The position numbers were made by a program, and so were the translations under genes. From Chloracidobacterium sp. UBA6041 (lineage in GTDB: Bacteria; Acidobacteriota; Blastocatellia; Pyrinomonadales; Pyrinomonadaceae), in assembly GCA_002427845.1 (NCBI GenBank), contig DIYZ01000063.1, forward strand, positions 1 through 15,274: a stretch of 15,274 nt of DNA, written 5' to 3'. Below the pieces are notes generated by a model that saw only the letters and a list, made by a program, of their open reading frames with translations, was not told the DNA's origin and searched no databases. Positions 7,110-13,922 of the stretch are shown here, in pieces. Numbering within the stretch: position 1 is the stretch's first letter; each line of letters begins with the position of its first letter.

Positions 7110-7161
7110 GAGGTCGTCTATGGCTTTAAGTGAAGGCGCTAAGCGTAAGGAGTCGAACATG
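7110..7161 (+). promoter_or_regulatory. Two tandem in-frame ribosome-binding sites and start codons for dnaN
   Basis: GAGGT (7110-7114) lies five bases before ATG 7120, and AAGGAG (7147-7152) lies six bases before ATG 7159. Both ATGs are in the dnaN frame. The second gives the normal clamp N-terminus (MQFVVSKQNLQ). The first would add 13 residues, MALSEGAKRKESN. Confidence 0.65.
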
Positions 7162-8271
7162 CAATTCGTTGTAAGCAAGCAAAACCTTCAGAAGGAACTG
7201 GGTTTTGTTCAGGGAGTGGTAGAAAAAAAGAACACCATTCCGGTTCTATCAAACATTCTGATCGAATCGGTTGGCGAAAACACGATTCGACTTACCGGAA
7301 CGGATCTCGATGTAACGATTCGTTGTGACATGGATGCTGATGACATTTCCACTCCCGGATCCATCTGTGTGCAAGCGAGAAAACTTTTCGAGATTGCCAG
7401 GCTGTTACCGGATGCGCCAGTAGCTTTTAAGAAAGAAGACAACGATTGGGTAACCGTGACTTGCGATAAGACACGGTTCAAGATGGTTGGCGTGGCCCGC
7501 GATGCTTTTCCAGAGGTACCTTCTTCCAAATCAGCCCCGACAAAGATTTCGGCAGAAATCATCAAAGCGTTTGTTGACCGTACCATCTTCGCTATCACGC
7601 AGGAAGAGTCGAGGTATACGCTATCCGGAGCGAAGTTTATCCTGGACGATACCGGAGCGAAGATGGTCACGACAGACGGTCACCGTCTCGCTTACGTGGA
7701 ACGAAAAGGAGTTTCGAAGAACGGCAGCGATTCGATCGACACCTTGATTCCGCGGAAAACGCTGGCAGAACTTACGAAATTGACGGCTGGATATGAAGGC
7801 GAGATTAGTTTGGGAATGGATGGTAATCACATCTTTTTCGAAGTTGGACCGCGACTGCTGATTTCGCGCATGCTCTATGGACAGTTTCCCAACTACGACA
7901 TGGTGATGCCGAAAAACAACGACAAGTCGATTAAGTTTGATGGCGCGCTGTTGAATTCAGCCATCAGACGAGTAGCCTTAATGGCTGACGAACGCTCGCA
8001 TGCGATACGTTTTCACCTGGAGCCGAATCAGTTGGTAATCAGCTCGCAGAATGCTGAAGAAGGCGAAGCACGAGAGACTATTCAGGCAGACTACAACGGC
8101 GAAGAAACTGACATTGGTTTTAACGCACAGTATCTTCAGGATTTTTTGAATGTGGTTGGAGATAGCGCCGTTGCCTTTGAGTTTAAAGATGGAAACTCCC
8201 AGGCGCAGCTGCGACCGGCCGACGCCGGCGAATACGACTACAAGTATGTGGTAATGCCGATGAGGATCTGA
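7159..8271 (+). CDS. dnaN: DNA polymerase III sliding clamp, beta subunit
   Basis: DnaN forms the ring-shaped dimer that tethers DNA polymerase III and many repair proteins to DNA. From ATG 7159 the product is 370 aa, the usual length, built of three repeated clamp domains. The N-terminus MQFVVSKQNLQKELGFVQGV with KKNTIPVLSNILIE after it is typical, as are TDGHRLAYV in the middle and the C-terminal YKYVVMPMRI that forms part of the binding-pocket region. I chose 7159 because AAGGAG sits six bases upstream and family members begin at this methionine. An in-frame ATG at 7120 also has a good site. A strong terminator follows at 8299, so dnaN is probably not cotranscribed efficiently with recF. 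Confidence 0.98.
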   Translation: MQFVVSKQNLQKELGFVQGVVEKKNTIPVLSNILIESVGENTIRLTGTDLDVTIRCDMDADDISTPGSICVQARKLFEIARLLPDAPVAFKKEDNDWVTVTCDKTRFKMVGVARDAFPEVPSSKSAPTKISAEIIKAFVDRTIFAITQEESRYTLSGAKFILDDTGAKMVTTDGHRLAYVERKGVSKNGSDSIDTLIPRKTLAELTKLTAGYEGEISLGMDGNHIFFEVGPRLLISRMLYGQFPNYDMVMPKNNDKSIKFDGALLNSAIRRVALMADERSHAIRFHLEPNQLVISSQNAEEGEARETIQADYNGEETDIGFNAQYLQDFLNVVGDSAVAFEFKDGNSQAQLRPADAGEYDYKYVVMPMRI

Positions 8272-8298
8272 CATCCCAGGTACAAAGCTGATTAATGG

Positions 8299-8340
8299 AA
8301 GCGCTCTTTTCTAGTGAAGATTAAGAGCGCTTTTGTTTTT
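8299..8340 (+). terminator. Intrinsic terminator after dnaN
   Basis: A perfect 10-bp stem, AAGCGCTCTT (8299-8308) with AAGAGCGCTT (8323-8332), encloses a 14-base loop. It runs directly into TTGTTTTT. It lies 27 bp after the dnaN stop and reads for plus-strand transcripts. Confidence 0.88.
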
Positions 8341-8380
8341 GGAATCGGACCTGACAACCGCATCGTTCATCACTGTCATA

Positions 8381-8389
8381 TGCTAAAAT
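8381..8389 (+). promoter_or_regulatory. Extended -10 promoter candidate for recF
   Basis: TGCTAAAAT (8381-8389) is an extended -10 element with no good -35 at 16-18 bp. It ends six bases before the recF ATG (8396-8398), so the predicted transcription start coincides with the start codon. Confidence 0.5.
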
Positions 8390-8395
8390 CCCATA

Positions 8396-9550
8396 ATGAT
8401 CCTCGATTTTGTCGAAGTAGAAAACTTTCGGAACCTCAGCGGCAAAATCTTTTGGGGACCGGGATTGAATATCATTTATGGTAACAACGGCCAGGGGAAA
8501 ACGAACTGGCTTGAAGCCATCCACCTGCTCTCCAGAACCAAGTCGTTTCGCACGCAACGTCTCCAGGAATCAATCAGGTTTGGAGCAGAAACAGCTTTCG
8601 TCGCCGGTGAGATTTCAACCGGCAATGACCTTCGCCGTGACTTGCGCCTAACGCTAAAAGACAACACCAAGGCAATTTGGGTTAACGGAAAGCGAGAACA
8701 ACTCTCGAGATATTTGGGTCTGCTTCAGGTGTTCGCGTTTACCGCCGACCAACTCGAGGTGGTGCGGGGAATGCCGGAAGCTCGCAGGCATTTTATCGAT
8801 CGCGGGGTCGCCTCATTGCGGCCGGCATATGTGCAAACCGTTTCCGATTACAACAAAGTAATCAAGCAAAAAAACCGCATCCTCCAGGATTCGTCTGAAC
8901 GCGAACTACGGCCGGAACAAATTGAAGACCTGCTGGCTCCCTGGAATGATCAACTTGCATGTCTGGGAGCCGAAATTCATCGAGCACGCGTTGACTATAC
9001 GGAGCGAATAAACAGCGCTCTTGAACGAAGATTATTTGAGCCTACGGAACTGCAGATTCGCTATTCGTCATCGCTCGAAGGCAAGGGAGAAACGGGCGAC
9101 TATACGGCGCTTTTGCGTGCGCGCTTGCAGCTTCGCTTGCCAGCGGAAGTTGCGGCGGGTAGGGCGTTGGTGGGGCCGCACCGGGACGACCTCGGCATCC
9201 ATTTGGGCGGCCGGGAAATGCGGGTTTACGGCAGCTCAGGCCAACAGCGTAGCGCATTGTTGCTATTAGACTTAGCGGCAATTTCAGTGTATAATTCCTG
9301 GTATAATGAGTATCCACTTTTTCTCGTCGATGATGTGGATGCAGAGTTAGATGAAAGAAGGATAAAACGTCTTTTGGAGTATCTTGAAGGCCGCACTCAG
9401 ACATTCATTACCACGTCGAAGAGAAGCCACGTCCAAGGGTTCCTTTCAAAAGCAAACGTACACGAGATTGTCGGCGGCGAGGGCAGATCAGCCGAGCTGA
9501 CGGAAAGCACTTTCTCGGCGGCAACAGCCGTCGCTGAAAGTCTGCAATAG
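8396..9550 (+). CDS. recF: DNA replication and repair protein RecF
   Basis: RecF is an SMC/ABC-like ATPase that, with RecO and RecR, helps load RecA at single-strand gaps. The 384-aa product has Walker A GNNGQGKTN (29-37), the conserved TADQLEVVRGMPEARRHFID region (117-136), VGPHRDDL (259-266), the ABC-type signature YGSSGQQRSALL (278-289), and Walker B with the D-loop LFLVDDVDAELD (308-319). The start ATG at 8396 begins the protein at its normal first strand (MILDFVEVENFRN). It has no Shine-Dalgarno sequence, and the nearest -10 element would place the mRNA 5' end at the ATG. The gene sits in the usual dnaN-recF-gyrB order. Length and motifs are normal. Confidence 0.98.
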   Translation: MILDFVEVENFRNLSGKIFWGPGLNIIYGNNGQGKTNWLEAIHLLSRTKSFRTQRLQESIRFGAETAFVAGEISTGNDLRRDLRLTLKDNTKAIWVNGKREQLSRYLGLLQVFAFTADQLEVVRGMPEARRHFIDRGVASLRPAYVQTVSDYNKVIKQKNRILQDSSERELRPEQIEDLLAPWNDQLACLGAEIHRARVDYTERINSALERRLFEPTELQIRYSSSLEGKGETGDYTALLRARLQLRLPAEVAAGRALVGPHRDDLGIHLGGREMRVYGSSGQQRSALLLLDLAAISVYNSWYNEYPLFLVDDVDAELDERRIKRLLEYLEGRTQTFITTSKRSHVQGFLSKANVHEIVGGEGRSAELTESTFSAATAVAESLQ

Positions 9551-9627
9551 AGCCGGGCGGCGGGTTAAGAACAAGAAAGAGCGCTAACAGAAATTACTAA
9601 TTAGCTGACGAGTAGAAGGAGCACGTA

Positions 9628-12072
9628 TTGGCGATAGCGGGAACAACGATAACGGGCAAAAAGCCCCAGGCTTACGATTCATCTTCGATTGCCGTGTTGG
9701 AAGGCCGCGACGCGGTGCGCAAGCGCCCGGCGATGTATATCGGCTCAACCGGCGAACTGGGTCTTCATCATCTGGTTTATGAGGTCGTAGACAATTCAAT
9801 CGATGAAGCGCTGGCTGGATATTGCGACAGCGTGGACGTCACTATCCATCTGGACGACTCCGTCACTGTGATTGATAACGGCCGCGGGATTCCCGTGGAT
9901 GAAATGAAGAAAGAGAGGAAGTCAGCCGCGGAAGTGGTGATGACCAAACTCCACGCCGGCGGGAAGTTTGACTCCAACGCCTACAAAGTCTCTGGCGGTC
10001 TGCATGGTGTAGGAGTTTCCGTCGTCAATTTTCTTTCCGAGAAATTGCACCTCGAAATCTGGAGAGATGGTAAGACTTACGAACAGGAGTATGTTCGTGG
10101 TATTCCGGCGGTGCCTTTGAAGCAAACCGGGAAAACGAAAAAGCGTGGGACCAAGATCACGTTCAAGCCGGACACGCAGATTTTCGATCACACCGTATTC
10201 AGTTTCGATAAACTCTCCGAGCGATTGAGAGAGAAGGCGTTTCTCAACAAAGGTATTCGCATAACGATCAAAGATGAGCGCGAAGAGCCGGAGCGCTCGC
10301 ACGAATTTTATTACAAGGGCGGCATCGCCGAGTTTGTCAAACACCTCAATAAGAACAAGACGACACTTCACGATAAGCCGCTCTATTTCGAAAAAGAAAG
10401 CGATGCGTTATCGATCGAGGTAGCTATTCAATACAACGACGGCTATGACGAAAAGGTCTACTCCTTTGCCAATAACATCAACACGGTAGACGGCGGCACG
10501 CATCTGTCCGGATTTCGCTCCGCCTTCACCAGAACCATCAATGCGTATGCGCAGTCGTCGGGGTTGGCCAAGAATTTCAAAAGCTCGCTTTCCGGTGATG
10601 ATGTTCGCGAAGGTTTGGTGGCAGTGATTTCCGTAAAGCTGCCGCAGCCGCAGTTTGAAGGCCAGACGAAAGGGAAACTCAATTCGGACGTGAAGGGCGC
10701 CGTCGAGTCGTTTCTGAATGAGCGTTTGACTGAGTATCTCGAACAAAACCCCATTGTAGCGCGGAAGATTGTAGGCAAGTCTGTCGACGCGGCACGGGCC
10801 CGAGAAGCTGCAAGAAAGGCTCGCGAAATCGTACGCAAGGGCGCCTTGGGCGGGTCAATGCTTCCGGGAAAACTTGCAGACTGCCAGGAAAAAGACCCGG
10901 CGTTATCCGAGATTTATATTGTTGAGGGAGATTCCGCCGGCGGCTCCGCTAAGCAAGGGCGCGATCGCAAGAACCAGGCAATCCTCCCGCTCAAAGGCAA
11001 AATTCTGAACGTAGAAAAAGCACGCTTTGACAAAATGCTGGGACACAGCGAGATCAAGTCGCTTATCACCGCACTCGGTACGGGTATCGGCAAAGAAGAT
11101 TTCGACGCAAGCAAGTTGCGCTACCACAAGATCATTCTGATGACCGACGCCGACGTCGACGGTTCCCACATCAGAACGCTGTTGCTCACTTTCTTCTATC
11201 GGCAGATGGCTGAATTGATTGAGAAGGGTTATGTCTACATTGCTCAACCACCGCTGTTTAAGGTGAAGCGTGGAAAGAAGGAAGAGTACATCAAAGATGA
11301 GAGCTTGATGGTCCGCTACCTCATGCGGATGGCGACGGCGAATATGACCGTGAAGTCAGTGGGAGCCAACCAGGATATCGAAGGTAAAGAATTGGCCCGG
11401 TCGCTGGAAGCGCTTGTCGACTTGAAACGTTACTGCGAGCGCGCGGCGCGCCGTTTGGGTGGTGACGCCCACTTGCTCGACACTTTGCTGGAAGCTTTTG
11501 CCGGGAAGAAAGGTGTGCTGCGGAAAGAAGGAACCACCTTGCGCAAAGTTTTCCAGAGTAACGACCTGATGGCGAAAGTTGAGGGCGTACTCGCGAAGGC
11601 TGGTTTCAAAACCGAACTCTCAACCGATGAAGAACATGGTTTGTGTGAGATTGAAACAACGACCACTTCGGGACTCAGTCTTGCGATTGATTGGAACTTT
11701 GCGAGCTTTGTAGAGTTTCAGAAGGCAGTGGAACTTTACATGACGCTTGAGGACAAGTTGGCGCCGCCTTTCATCACCGGTACCAACGGAACGAGCGAGG
11801 AGATTCCCACCCGCGAGGCTTTGCTCGAGAAGGTGCTCGCGGCTGCGAAGAAAGATCTGTCCATCCAGCGGTACAAAGGTCTTGGGGAAATGAATCCCGA
11901 GCAACTTTGGGAAACAACCATGAACCCGGATAAGCGTACCCTGCTACAGGTCAGGATTGACGATGCAGTTGAGACGGACGATATTTTTTCTGTTTTGATG
12001 GGAGATGCCGTAGAGCCTCGACGTAACTTCATCGAGAAGAATGCCCTCGACGTTCGGAACCTGGACGTTTAA
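9628..12072 (+). CDS. gyrB: DNA gyrase subunit B
   Basis: GyrB supplies the ATPase and part of the cleavage core of gyrase, which introduces negative supercoils. The 814-aa product has a GHKL ATPase domain (EVVDNSIDEA 52-61, DNGRGIPVD 83-91, GGLHGVGVSVVN 123-134) and a transducer domain with the QTK loop (346-348). The TOPRIM domain has EGDSAGGSA (433-441) and the acidic DADVDGSHI (507-515). The end contains QRYKGLGEMNPEQLW (747-761). About 170 residues are inserted between the TOPRIM halves (roughly 557-735), as in E. coli-type GyrB of diderms. The start codon is TTG at 9628, behind AAGGAG (9616-9621) spaced six bases. It lies 77 bp after recF with no strong terminator between them. Confidence 0.99.
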   Translation: MAIAGTTITGKKPQAYDSSSIAVLEGRDAVRKRPAMYIGSTGELGLHHLVYEVVDNSIDEALAGYCDSVDVTIHLDDSVTVIDNGRGIPVDEMKKERKSAAEVVMTKLHAGGKFDSNAYKVSGGLHGVGVSVVNFLSEKLHLEIWRDGKTYEQEYVRGIPAVPLKQTGKTKKRGTKITFKPDTQIFDHTVFSFDKLSERLREKAFLNKGIRITIKDEREEPERSHEFYYKGGIAEFVKHLNKNKTTLHDKPLYFEKESDALSIEVAIQYNDGYDEKVYSFANNINTVDGGTHLSGFRSAFTRTINAYAQSSGLAKNFKSSLSGDDVREGLVAVISVKLPQPQFEGQTKGKLNSDVKGAVESFLNERLTEYLEQNPIVARKIVGKSVDAARAREAARKAREIVRKGALGGSMLPGKLADCQEKDPALSEIYIVEGDSAGGSAKQGRDRKNQAILPLKGKILNVEKARFDKMLGHSEIKSLITALGTGIGKEDFDASKLRYHKIILMTDADVDGSHIRTLLLTFFYRQMAELIEKGYVYIAQPPLFKVKRGKKEEYIKDESLMVRYLMRMATANMTVKSVGANQDIEGKELARSLEALVDLKRYCERAARRLGGDAHLLDTLLEAFAGKKGVLRKEGTTLRKVFQSNDLMAKVEGVLAKAGFKTELSTDEEHGLCEIETTTTSGLSLAIDWNFASFVEFQKAVELYMTLEDKLAPPFITGTNGTSEEIPTREALLEKVLAAAKKDLSIQRYKGLGEMNPEQLWETTMNPDKRTLLQVRIDDAVETDDIFSVLMGDAVEPRRNFIEKNALDVRNLDV

Positions 12073-12077
12073 GTTGC

Positions 12078-12104
12078 AGGACAGTGGGTTCAGGCCTGTC
12101 CTTT
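12078..12104 (+). terminator. Weak hairpin after gyrB, possible terminator
   Basis: AGGACAG (12078-12084) pairs with CTGTCCT (12096-12102) around an 11-base loop, five bases after the gyrB stop. Only a short T-run follows, so termination would be weak. It lies in the 80-bp gap between convergent genes. Confidence 0.35.
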
Positions 12105-12152
12105 CATTCCCGAAAATACGCGACAGCAAGAATGCCTGTCTTACTCAAGGCC

Positions 12153-13562
12153 TCAAAACTGTTCGCGAAAACGAGTAACCCTGAAGCGCGAAAGTTTTAG
12201 AGGTGTTCCTGGAGAAATGCCGGCCTTCCGTGTGGCAATATCCACCTGCTTTCGCGCCGTGTCCACTCCTTCTATGTCCGGCAATAACAGACCTCGAAAC
12301 TCGCCGGCTTCATCCTCAACAATAACTCCATAAATAGCAGGATCAAGATCTTCAAAGTCAGCTGGTTCGGGCACCGACAACACATCAACCGAGTAGCGAA
12401 GATTTGCGAGTTCGTCGGCACGGACAGGATCAAACCGCGGATCGCGCGTGACAGCGCTGATCGCGTTCGTGATCAATTCCTCAGCGAGCGTTTGCCTCAA
12501 GGGTTCGATCGTTCCAATGCAACCGCGCAGCTCGCCCGAAAGAGTTTTGACAGACACAAAACAAGCGGCACGTGCTGAAAGTATCCCGCGAGCATTTGCC
12601 GGCAGGGTGATTTGCTTTCCGGTGCGCACGAAAGTCTCGACGGTTAAACGCGCGAGCGCGGGCAAATCCGGAGAGTCGTCGGCAATATCCACGGCGGTGA
12701 CAACGTGCGCTGATGGATCGACGGCGGAGTTTCCATTTGCTGACTTACAATTTGTCAGTTGGCCCACCAGGTAACCCACGCCGAAAGGCGCTTCATAATG
12801 CAGGACTTCGGAGGCGCTCGGTAATCCTTCGCTGGCGCCGATAGCGACCAGCAGCGAACGATAGCCACATTCTCCTGCCAGTCTTCGCAACTCCGGATCG
12901 ATGTCAATAATACGAGCGGGCGAGTTCTGCTGCAGGGCCTCAATCACTTCATCGTCAAAACGCTGAGCAGCGGGGTTATAGCCGGCGGGTGCCTCTGGTT
13001 TCAGCCGGTGACTCAAATCGCCACTTGCGACAACCGCAACGGACCGCCCCGTAGCATCGACCGCTTTCCTAATGCAGGCGCCAAACTGCAGGTGGTCTTC
13101 ATTGGAAAGAAAACTGTACCCGAACGCGACTACGCGGCCGGTCCAACCATTGCGACTGAGAAAGTAGAGCGGCACAGCAGTGCCGTGGTCCAGGTCATAG
13201 TCATTGAGACCGGTGACCTCGAACGCATCCTGGCTGGCTGCTTTGGTTATGGCCTCGAGCAACAGGTCATCCAGTGGAAATTCAACGGAGGCTTCCGGTG
13301 CGCGGAAGTTTGCGAAATCGCCGTAAAGTTTCGGAGTGTGATAGGCGACAAACGAATCACGGTGAAGTGGAGCGTGCGGAGAGATAAGCACTACTGTTTC
13401 CGCGCCGCTCTGAATTATGCGCCTGGTCAGTTCCGCCATCGCGGCGATCGATCCGCGCACCTCGGCGATGGAGTCACCACCCACTTCGGGAACCATTATC
13501 GGCGGGTGGGGAGCGATACCCGAGAAAACTATGGCGCTCTCTATTCCCATTTCGTTTCCCAT
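12153..13562 (-). CDS. AmmeMemoRadiSam-type fusion: class III extradiol dioxygenase/MEMO-like domain plus AMMECR1 domain
   Basis: The N-terminal half (about 8-270) resembles the LigB/MEMO superfamily: GIAPHPPIMVPEVGG (15-29), ISPHAP (60-65), DHGTAVPL (125-132), ASGDLSH (179-185) and GECGYRSL (230-237). Candidate metal ligands H19, H63, H126, H185 and E231 are present. The C-terminal half (about 295-469) is an AMMECR1 domain with the ELRGCIGTIEP motif (344-354) and TRDPRFDPV (372-380). The physiological role is unknown. The known three-part system adds a radical SAM protein, which is not in this window. I chose ATG at 13562, with GGAGG five bases upstream, giving 469 aa. The frame stays open for about 100 more codons upstream, but those residues look non-family and cross a GC-rich hairpin. 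It is convergent with gyrB and divergent from the reductase gene. Confidence 0.9.
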   Translation of the reverse strand: MGNEMGIESAIVFSGIAPHPPIMVPEVGGDSIAEVRGSIAAMAELTRRIIQSGAETVVLISPHAPLHRDSFVAYHTPKLYGDFANFRAPEASVEFPLDDLLLEAITKAASQDAFEVTGLNDYDLDHGTAVPLYFLSRNGWTGRVVAFGYSFLSNEDHLQFGACIRKAVDATGRSVAVVASGDLSHRLKPEAPAGYNPAAQRFDDEVIEALQQNSPARIIDIDPELRRLAGECGYRSLLVAIGASEGLPSASEVLHYEAPFGVGYLVGQLTNCKSANGNSAVDPSAHVVTAVDIADDSPDLPALARLTVETFVRTGKQITLPANARGILSARAACFVSVKTLSGELRGCIGTIEPLRQTLAEELITNAISAVTRDPRFDPVRADELANLRYSVDVLSVPEPADFEDLDPAIYGVIVEDEAGEFRGLLLPDIEGVDTARKQVDIATRKAGISPGTPLKLSRFRVTRFREQF

Positions 13563-13918
13563 GAATCCCTCCGGCAGGGATGGAAATCCAGGACCAGACG
13601 ACGGTTGAAATGCAACTATAAGTTTGCGTTTTCGCAGCGTCGCAGCCCGAACGTCCGTCAAAAGACTAATTGTCAGGGAACGTTCGCATTTTACCACATC
13701 AATTGCTCTTCTCAGCAGGAGCAAACTATCATGATCGAACGTAATATGTAGCCCGGCGGCTTTTAGAGTGCAACGGCACGGCACCCCAGCGCGGCTGCCG
13801 CGCCGGGGACCAAGCTTGACGCCCCTTTGGATTGAGTTATCCGCATCTTGAAGAGTAATCGTAAGCATGCTTTTTCACTCGTTGGAAAGATGAATAGCGG
13901 CGTCAAGCCAAACTCCAA
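13563..13918. other. Divergent intergenic region between the AMMECR1 fusion and the reductase
   Basis: This 356-bp stretch should hold promoters for both flanking genes. On the minus strand TATAGT (13620-13615) is a possible -10 for the fusion gene, without a good -35. On the plus strand TTGACG (13816-13821) is a possible -35, without a well-spaced -10. It also contains a GC-rich palindromic block (13751-13808) and a 10-codon reading frame touching the reductase start. No further gene is convincing. Confidence 0.5.
13751..13808. repeat. GC-rich palindromic block, REP-like
   Basis: The inner hairpin has GCGCGG (13789-13794) and CCGCGC (13798-13803) around a CTG loop. It is extended past one A/C mismatch by CCCC (13784-13787) and GGGG (13805-13808). 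An alternative outer pairing joins CCCGGC (13752-13757) to GCCGGG (13802-13807). Two exclusive folds in under 60 bases suggest a palindromic intergenic element. Confidence 0.5.
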
Positions 13919-13922
13919 ATGA
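13890..13922 (+). CDS. Possible 10-codon leader ORF overlapping the reductase start
   Basis: ATG at 13890 reads M-N-S-G-V-K-P-N-S-K and stops with TGA at 13920-13922, overlapping the reductase ATG as ATGA. GGAA lies only two bases before its ATG, so its ribosome site is doubtful. It could couple translation into the next gene, which itself lacks a Shine-Dalgarno sequence, or it could be chance. Confidence 0.2.
   Translation: MNSGVKPNSK

Larger units (their letters stand above)
6817..7119. other. Possible second half of a bipartite oriC / regulatory gap between dnaA and dnaN
   Basis: The non-coding stretch between dnaA and dnaN holds three good DnaA boxes (6818-6826, 6883-6891, 7032-7040), one imperfect box (6911-6919), two perfect TTGACA hexamers 20 bp apart (6928-6933, 6948-6953) without good -10 partners, and a candidate dnaN promoter (7043-7071). 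It is AT-rich. No intrinsic terminator for dnaA is obvious. Confidence 0.6.

Noticed and set aside
7209..7670. 153-codon minus-strand open frame inside dnaN
   Set aside because: It is fully antisense to dnaN, is Ser/Thr-rich in the way shadow frames are, and has no motif.
9922..10371. 149-codon minus-strand open frame inside gyrB
   Set aside because: It is antisense to the conserved ATPase domain of gyrB and has no supporting signals.
13008..13751. 247-codon plus-strand open frame antisense to the AMMECR1 fusion
   Set aside because: It lies opposite a well-supported gene, has no recognisable family motif and extends into the intergenic hairpin; it is a shadow frame.
13837..13845. TTATCCGCA as an isolated DnaA box upstream of the reductase
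   Set aside because: It has one mismatch in the conserved core and no cluster around it; a single such match is expected by chance.
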